The notes under the pieces are model-generated. The model had not been told where the DNA came from. It saw nothing but the letters and a program-made list of their open reading frames with translations, and ran no database searches. From Corylus avellana (taxonomy: Eukaryota; Streptophyta; Magnoliopsida; Fagales; Betulaceae): a stretch of 64,000 bases of DNA. How positions within the stretch are numbered: position 1 is the stretch's first letter; each line of letters begins with the position of its first letter. Where the stretch lies: positions 31,109,968-31,173,967 of the forward strand of contig NC_081545.1 in NCBI RefSeq assembly GCF_901000735.1. The letters run 5' to 3'. The translations under genes and the position numbers were made by a program. This document shows positions 60,285-64,000 of the stretch, piece by piece.

Positions 60285-62345
60285 CAAATTTTGAGGAAAA
60301 TGAAAACGATGGGATCGAGTGGGATTGTGATGGTAATGGGATTAGAGGAAATGGGTTGTAAAAGAAATTGGACAAAAGGAATTGAATTCATAGAGAGATA
60401 AAGAAAGTAATATTTGTAGTAGTAGTAGTAGTAGTAGCCGCCTTGAAGCTAAACCCTTCTTAAACCTTTGTTCGGCCTTTCTCTCACTGCTTATGCTTTC
60501 TTCTCTGTTTAATATATAAGTATATATATATTTCTAATAGAAGGGGATGGGGTTTTTGTTTAATTAATAAAATTTGTTTTGTTTATTTTCCTGTGCCCTG
60601 TGGGGTAGAGGGGTGATTCTACAAATAATTAATTTTTCAGGGGTCAAACATAGAATTAAGGGTAGATGACTGATGACATGCCTAGACTGTGAGTGGCTCC
60701 ACTTTGGCTGACGTGTACCAATAAGAGATTACGGTGAGTTTGAACTGTGAATGCTGCGTTTGGCTTGGGAATTGGGATTGGGCAAAATTATAAAATGTGC
60801 CAGTTTAAAAGTACACTTTAAATTCTCTTAAATAAATGATATTTTGAATATGTGAACAAATTTATGATTTTATTAATTATTAACTACTTTTTAAAAAAAA
60901 AATTCCATTTTTATTAATTGTATTTGGAAATGGAAATAGTTATTTATTCAAATTATATGTTTTTGAAATAGCTCAACTAATTAAACGGACCCTAAATAGC
61001 TTAGAGTTGTTCTTTCCATATATATGGGTTTTGTGCACAAGACGTCCACATAGATTCCTTTGCAAAAAGTCATGTTTACAAAGTGTTTTTACGAATTGCT
61101 CTGAGAGTTCATATGAACAGGAAGAAAAAAAAAAAAAACAATGGAGATTTCTGAATTTAATTCATATATAATAGGCATTTTTCATGACTATTATATATTT
61201 CCTATAATTTAACATGATAATTTATTTCAAAATTTTATACAGGGGAATTTTTTTTTTTTTTTGGAAAAAAAAAATGCTACAAACAAAAGCGGAATTTCAA
61301 GAGAAGTTTTTGTCACAAATTGAGACGGAACTCATCTAAAATTTTTGCCAAAATGGGTCAGGTGCTTAGTTGGGCTCGGATGGGCCTGGCCCATCACTTT
61401 CTATTGGCGTGTTTGGCCCGTTTTAAGTTTTTTCGGATCATTTGAGTTTTGGGACTAAAGAGGTGAAGATCGGTAACAAGCTATTACGGCCCGTGGTTAT
61501 TGCTTTATCAATTATAAGTGACTCTAAAAAGTTCTAATTGTAATATTAATTAATTTTTTTAATTGTAATCTTAATTTTTTTTTTTAAGATGATAGCTTAG
61601 ATGTGATTTAACATTTTCCCTCTTGTGTCATGATAAGTTGAAGTTAATCATTTGAAAAATCACATAGAATATCTTTCCAAAGGAAATAAAATTTGCGAAC
61701 TTCATCATCCCCAATGGCAAAGATGCATTGGCCTAACCCTCTTTGCAACCTAATAAAAAAAAATTAAAAAAATAAAAAGAGAAAAACTTGAACCATCTTT
61801 GCCTAAAGAGGACTGCTATAGTAGACCGTTTATAATACAACTAAAATAACATAACAGTGAAAATCAGTAACTTTTTTTTTTTTATTTATTTACAAATGCT
61901 AATCCAATGATTAATTTTCACCGCCACATTATTGGATTGTATCATAAAATTACATTGTGGCCCTCAAACCAAAATTCGAACAGAAATTTTGCTTTGCATA
62001 AGCTGTTGCCAACTTTCATATGATATTGAAACCTTAACAGACAGAAAGATGACTGCAAAATAGTCCGATATAGAAACTTAACTGACAGAAAGCACTTCCC
62101 ATGTTGCAATATAGTTGATGAACAACAAAAAGCCACATGCACACGAGAGAGGCAAGATTTATTAAGCTGGAGTGACAATCATGAGATGTATGATTGTCCT
62201 GGATAAATTAATTTACTATTTTTCCTCTAGAAAATGGATAAGAAACAACATAATTATACCACCAAAACACCCCCTCAACCAATCAAATAAATTAAAATAA
62301 GAGCAAAATGCAACCTTCAATATGTGGACTGATCTGTTCTCTTCT
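60285..62345. other. RPOT2 5' leader/promoter and intergenic DNA
   Basis: A (TAG)n run at 60416-60437 lies about 130 bp upstream of the RPOT2 ATG, probably in the leader. An AT-rich TATATATATACTTATATATT-like stretch (minus strand, about 60507-60530) is a TATA candidate. The rest to 62345 is spacer with homopolymer tracts and, on the right, the ABHD17 3' UTR. No gene is recognised. Confidence 0.4.
60416..60437. repeat. (TAG)n microsatellite in probable RPOT2 5' leader
   Basis: Seven or more TAG units; they read as CTA on the RPOT2 strand. Confidence 0.9.
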
Positions 62346-63063
62346 TCAAACACTTGTAGCTGTGGGTTTGAAACAATCAATATTGCATAATCCGACTGAT
62401 CTCACCATCTCCCCGAAACTGCCACCACAACCCAAATCCAACAGTCAGGAAAACCAGACATCTCATATGTAGCCATGCCACATTGGGCAAGCTTTGATAG
62501 AAAAAAAAAAGCATAAATGAATAAAAAGAATTGTAGTAAGTTTAAATTATAGCTGACCGGTCAATGCTGTTTCTCGCTTTCTCTGGCTGGTCTGCGACGT
62601 TACTCACTTTCTCAGGCCGATCGGTGACGTTACTCACTTTCTCAGGCCGATCAGTGACATTACTCGCTTTCTCAGGCTGATCGATACTCTTTCTTGATTT
62701 ATCTCTCCTATCTGTACTGGCTCTCAACTTCTCTTTTCGGTCTGTGCTTAGCCTTGGCTTTTCCCTCCTGTCCGTACTCGGTCGAGACTTCTCTCTCTGA
62801 TCTATGCTGGGTCTGGATTTCTCTCTACAATCTGTGCTGTTCCTGGGATTTTCTTGTTGATCTGTAATTGGCCCAAATCCATTTCTCCTATGTGGTGATT
62901 TCTCAATGGCTGATATGAATTTTTTGAGATGCTTAATGTATTGTGGGAAAAGCTCCAAGTTACAATGATTCCCGTCTTTAATCCACAATGGTTCATACTT
63001 CTCTTTACATAGATCCCAAAGTTGCTTACCATGGGACCAACCAACAACATCATCAGCGGTTCC
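62346..63063 (-). CDS. ABHD17: ABHD17-like alpha/beta hydrolase, last two exons only
   Basis: Family knowledge: ABHD17 proteins are serine hydrolases; the animal members remove palmitate from proteins. Exons 63063-62558 and 62418-62346 (minus) join as GAC CG + T TTC. The first starts at an acceptor with GTADDVVGWSHGKQLWDLCK, which carries the catalytic Asp block, and then GNHCNLELFPQYIKHLKKFI, with the catalytic His. The Ser-containing nucleophile elbow must be upstream. Residues 68-167 of this part are ten perfect-length decapeptides (DRREKSRPST-type). The spliced tail ends FGEMVRSVGLCNIDCFKPTA plus TSV; CNIDCFKP is typical of plant ABHD17. The unspliced frame instead ends RSAII within the intron, an artefact. 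No upstream exon is recognisable in 63064-64000, so the 5' part lies outside the window or is missing. A Gly replaces the usual Asp before WSHGKQ. Confidence 0.85.
62563..62862 (-). repeat. 10 x 30-bp coding minisatellite in ABHD17
   Basis: Ten in-register 30-bp units encode decapeptides of the form D-(R/Q)-x-E-K-x-R/S-x-(S/V)-(T/I). Units near the 3' end (DRPEKVSNVT, DRPEKVSNVA) are nearly identical; units near the 5' side are more diverged. Confidence 0.92.
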
Positions 63064-63801
63064 CTGCAAAAGGCAAACACAGAGCAAAACACCTTGGCAA
63101 ATGAGCATGCTTCCAAACACTTTGGCCATATCTTGCAAGTTACCATATTTGCAGGTTACATGCCTTAACAGTGAGTTCAGTTAATAAGCAGCATAACCAA
63201 CCAGTATGGTCGCAGGGTATGTGAAATTATATAAATCAAGCACACCCATTTCGATCATACTAAGATATCCAAAGCAAATCAAACCAGCACAGTTGAACCA
63301 TATTATGGTCTTTATACCCACAATAAAGCACAAGCTATCCATCTGAGAACATTTTGATACTAATATAAAGTCTGTGCCTGAATATGAACCTTAAATGCAT
63401 CGACATCAGTGTTTCACAAAAGTGGAAACCTGAGATACACAATCCAGAGCACCCAAGAAAAGATTGCCCTCTTATCAACAAATTAGAGGTTTGGAGCATT
63501 ATAGGCATGAATATGTGATTGACCTGGTCAAAATAGACTTAACACGGTCCAAGGCAGATATCATATACTTTACAATTTCAACAAAAAAACAGGAACTCTA
63601 TTTCGACTGAGATTTGAAGTCTGGCCAAGAACTCAAATTTCAACTTGTAAACCAATATAATGTACATGTCACATCAGTGGTTATGTTGTATTTAATGCTT
63701 TTTGTACCCGTGAAGTTGCAAATCGACACATGTTATTATTATACATAGACTCACACGCGCACGTTTTGATACTCTAGAGGAAGTTTGGAGTGTTAATTCA
63801 T
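63064..63801. other. ABHD17 intron or intergenic DNA
   Basis: No exon of the expected ABHD17 upstream sequence (for example a block ending in CPVLVIH) can be found on the minus strand. There is nothing else recognisable. Confidence 0.4.
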
Positions 63802-64000
63802 CTAAACTTGCTGCTCTTGAGCACTAGATCTTGCTCTCGCTCTCGCTTCCACTCCTTCCTCTAGTATTTTACGAGGAGACAACCAAGCAAAACAGTCAAA
63901 AGAATTTAAATTTGGAACCATCCTTAATTTGTCCAGGTATTCTTGTGGCAGTTGCAAAGAATTTTCAAAACATGAATTTAAGTTAACCAATCCTAGAATT
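63802..64000 (-). CDS. Unidentified open frame running off the right edge (possible C-terminal exon)
   Basis: A minus-strand frame is open from the window edge to a TAG at 63802-63804, about 65 codons: LQLPQEYLDKLRMVPNLNS, FDCFAWLSPRKILEEG and a basic end VEARARARSSAQEQQV. Composition looks coding-like (Arg/Ala-rich end, conserved-looking Trp and Pro), but I do not recognise a family. If it is the end of a separate minus-strand gene, the ABHD17 exons to its left would be a fragment. If it is chance, it is simply intron. I cannot decide. Confidence 0.3.
   Translation of the reverse strand, partial: ILGLVNLNSCFENSLQLPQEYLDKLRMVPNLNSFDCFAWLSPRKILEEGVEARARARSSAQEQQV

Noticed and set aside
62802..63146. 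Alternative-frame 114-aa protein opposite or beside the ABHD17 exon
   Set aside because: Shadow frame of the ABHD17 exon with no family similarity.
1..64000. CRISPR array, operon, ribosome-binding sites, classical tRNA or rRNA genes
   Set aside because: Nothing of the kind is visible. Repeats are SSRs, MITEs and retroelement remnants of a plant nuclear genome, and the only tRNA-like boxes are in SINEs.

Overview
The window is nuclear DNA of a flowering plant. Every confident gene is a eudicot-type gene with small exons, AT-rich GT-AG introns and plant-specific family members: a phage-type organellar RNA polymerase, a PPR protein and AVT6 amino-acid transporters. Introns and spacers are full of short degenerate transposon remnants (LINE tails, MITEs, tRNA-derived SINEs), and there are two runs of N (31818-31910 and 32075-32121), so this is a draft assembly. 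Gene content and repeat style suggest a woody rosid, possibly Fagales. That placement is inference only.

Layout, left to right. At 1-2432 (+) lie the last exons of an AVT6-type transporter. At 23342-3780 (-) is a complete 17-coding-exon FURRY/MOR2/Tao3-family gene (2151 aa by my splice model), convergent with the first transporter. At 25020-25460 (+) are two exon fragments of a dead AVT6 copy. At 28556-30886 (+) is a complete five-exon AVT6 gene (437 aa). A gap-interrupted palindromic element follows at about 31.7-32.1 kb. At 33146-33607 (+) is a two-exon BLOC-1 subunit 2 gene. It is tail-to-tail with a PPR gene at 36006-33849 (-), which shares a 592-bp head-to-head intergenic region with a 12-exon FHA-domain kanadaptin gene at 36599-46668 (+). 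At 60284-48328 (-) is a complete 19-exon RPOT2-type RNA polymerase (1031 aa). At 63063-62346 (-) are the last two exons of an ABHD17-like alpha/beta hydrolase. An open frame of unknown identity runs off the right edge.

Exon coordinates in the evidence fields were derived by hand from splice sites, reading-frame continuity and remembered family sequences. In every multi-exon model the phases close exactly to one open frame.

The genes are ordinary housekeeping genes and do not form a pathway. The two intact AVT6 genes and the AVT6 pseudogene are on the same strand and flank the FRY gene, which points to an old tandem duplication. I did not find a new biological system. The most informative non-genic signals are seven LINE 3'-end remnants all in the same orientation (two with convincing target-site duplications), a MITE with a perfect 9-bp target duplication, a pair of related hAT-like MITEs, a minus-strand LINE ORF1-like remnant with a CCHC zinc knuckle in a kanadaptin intron, a GC-AG intron, and a perfect ten-by-ten-residue repeat in the ABHD17 tail.
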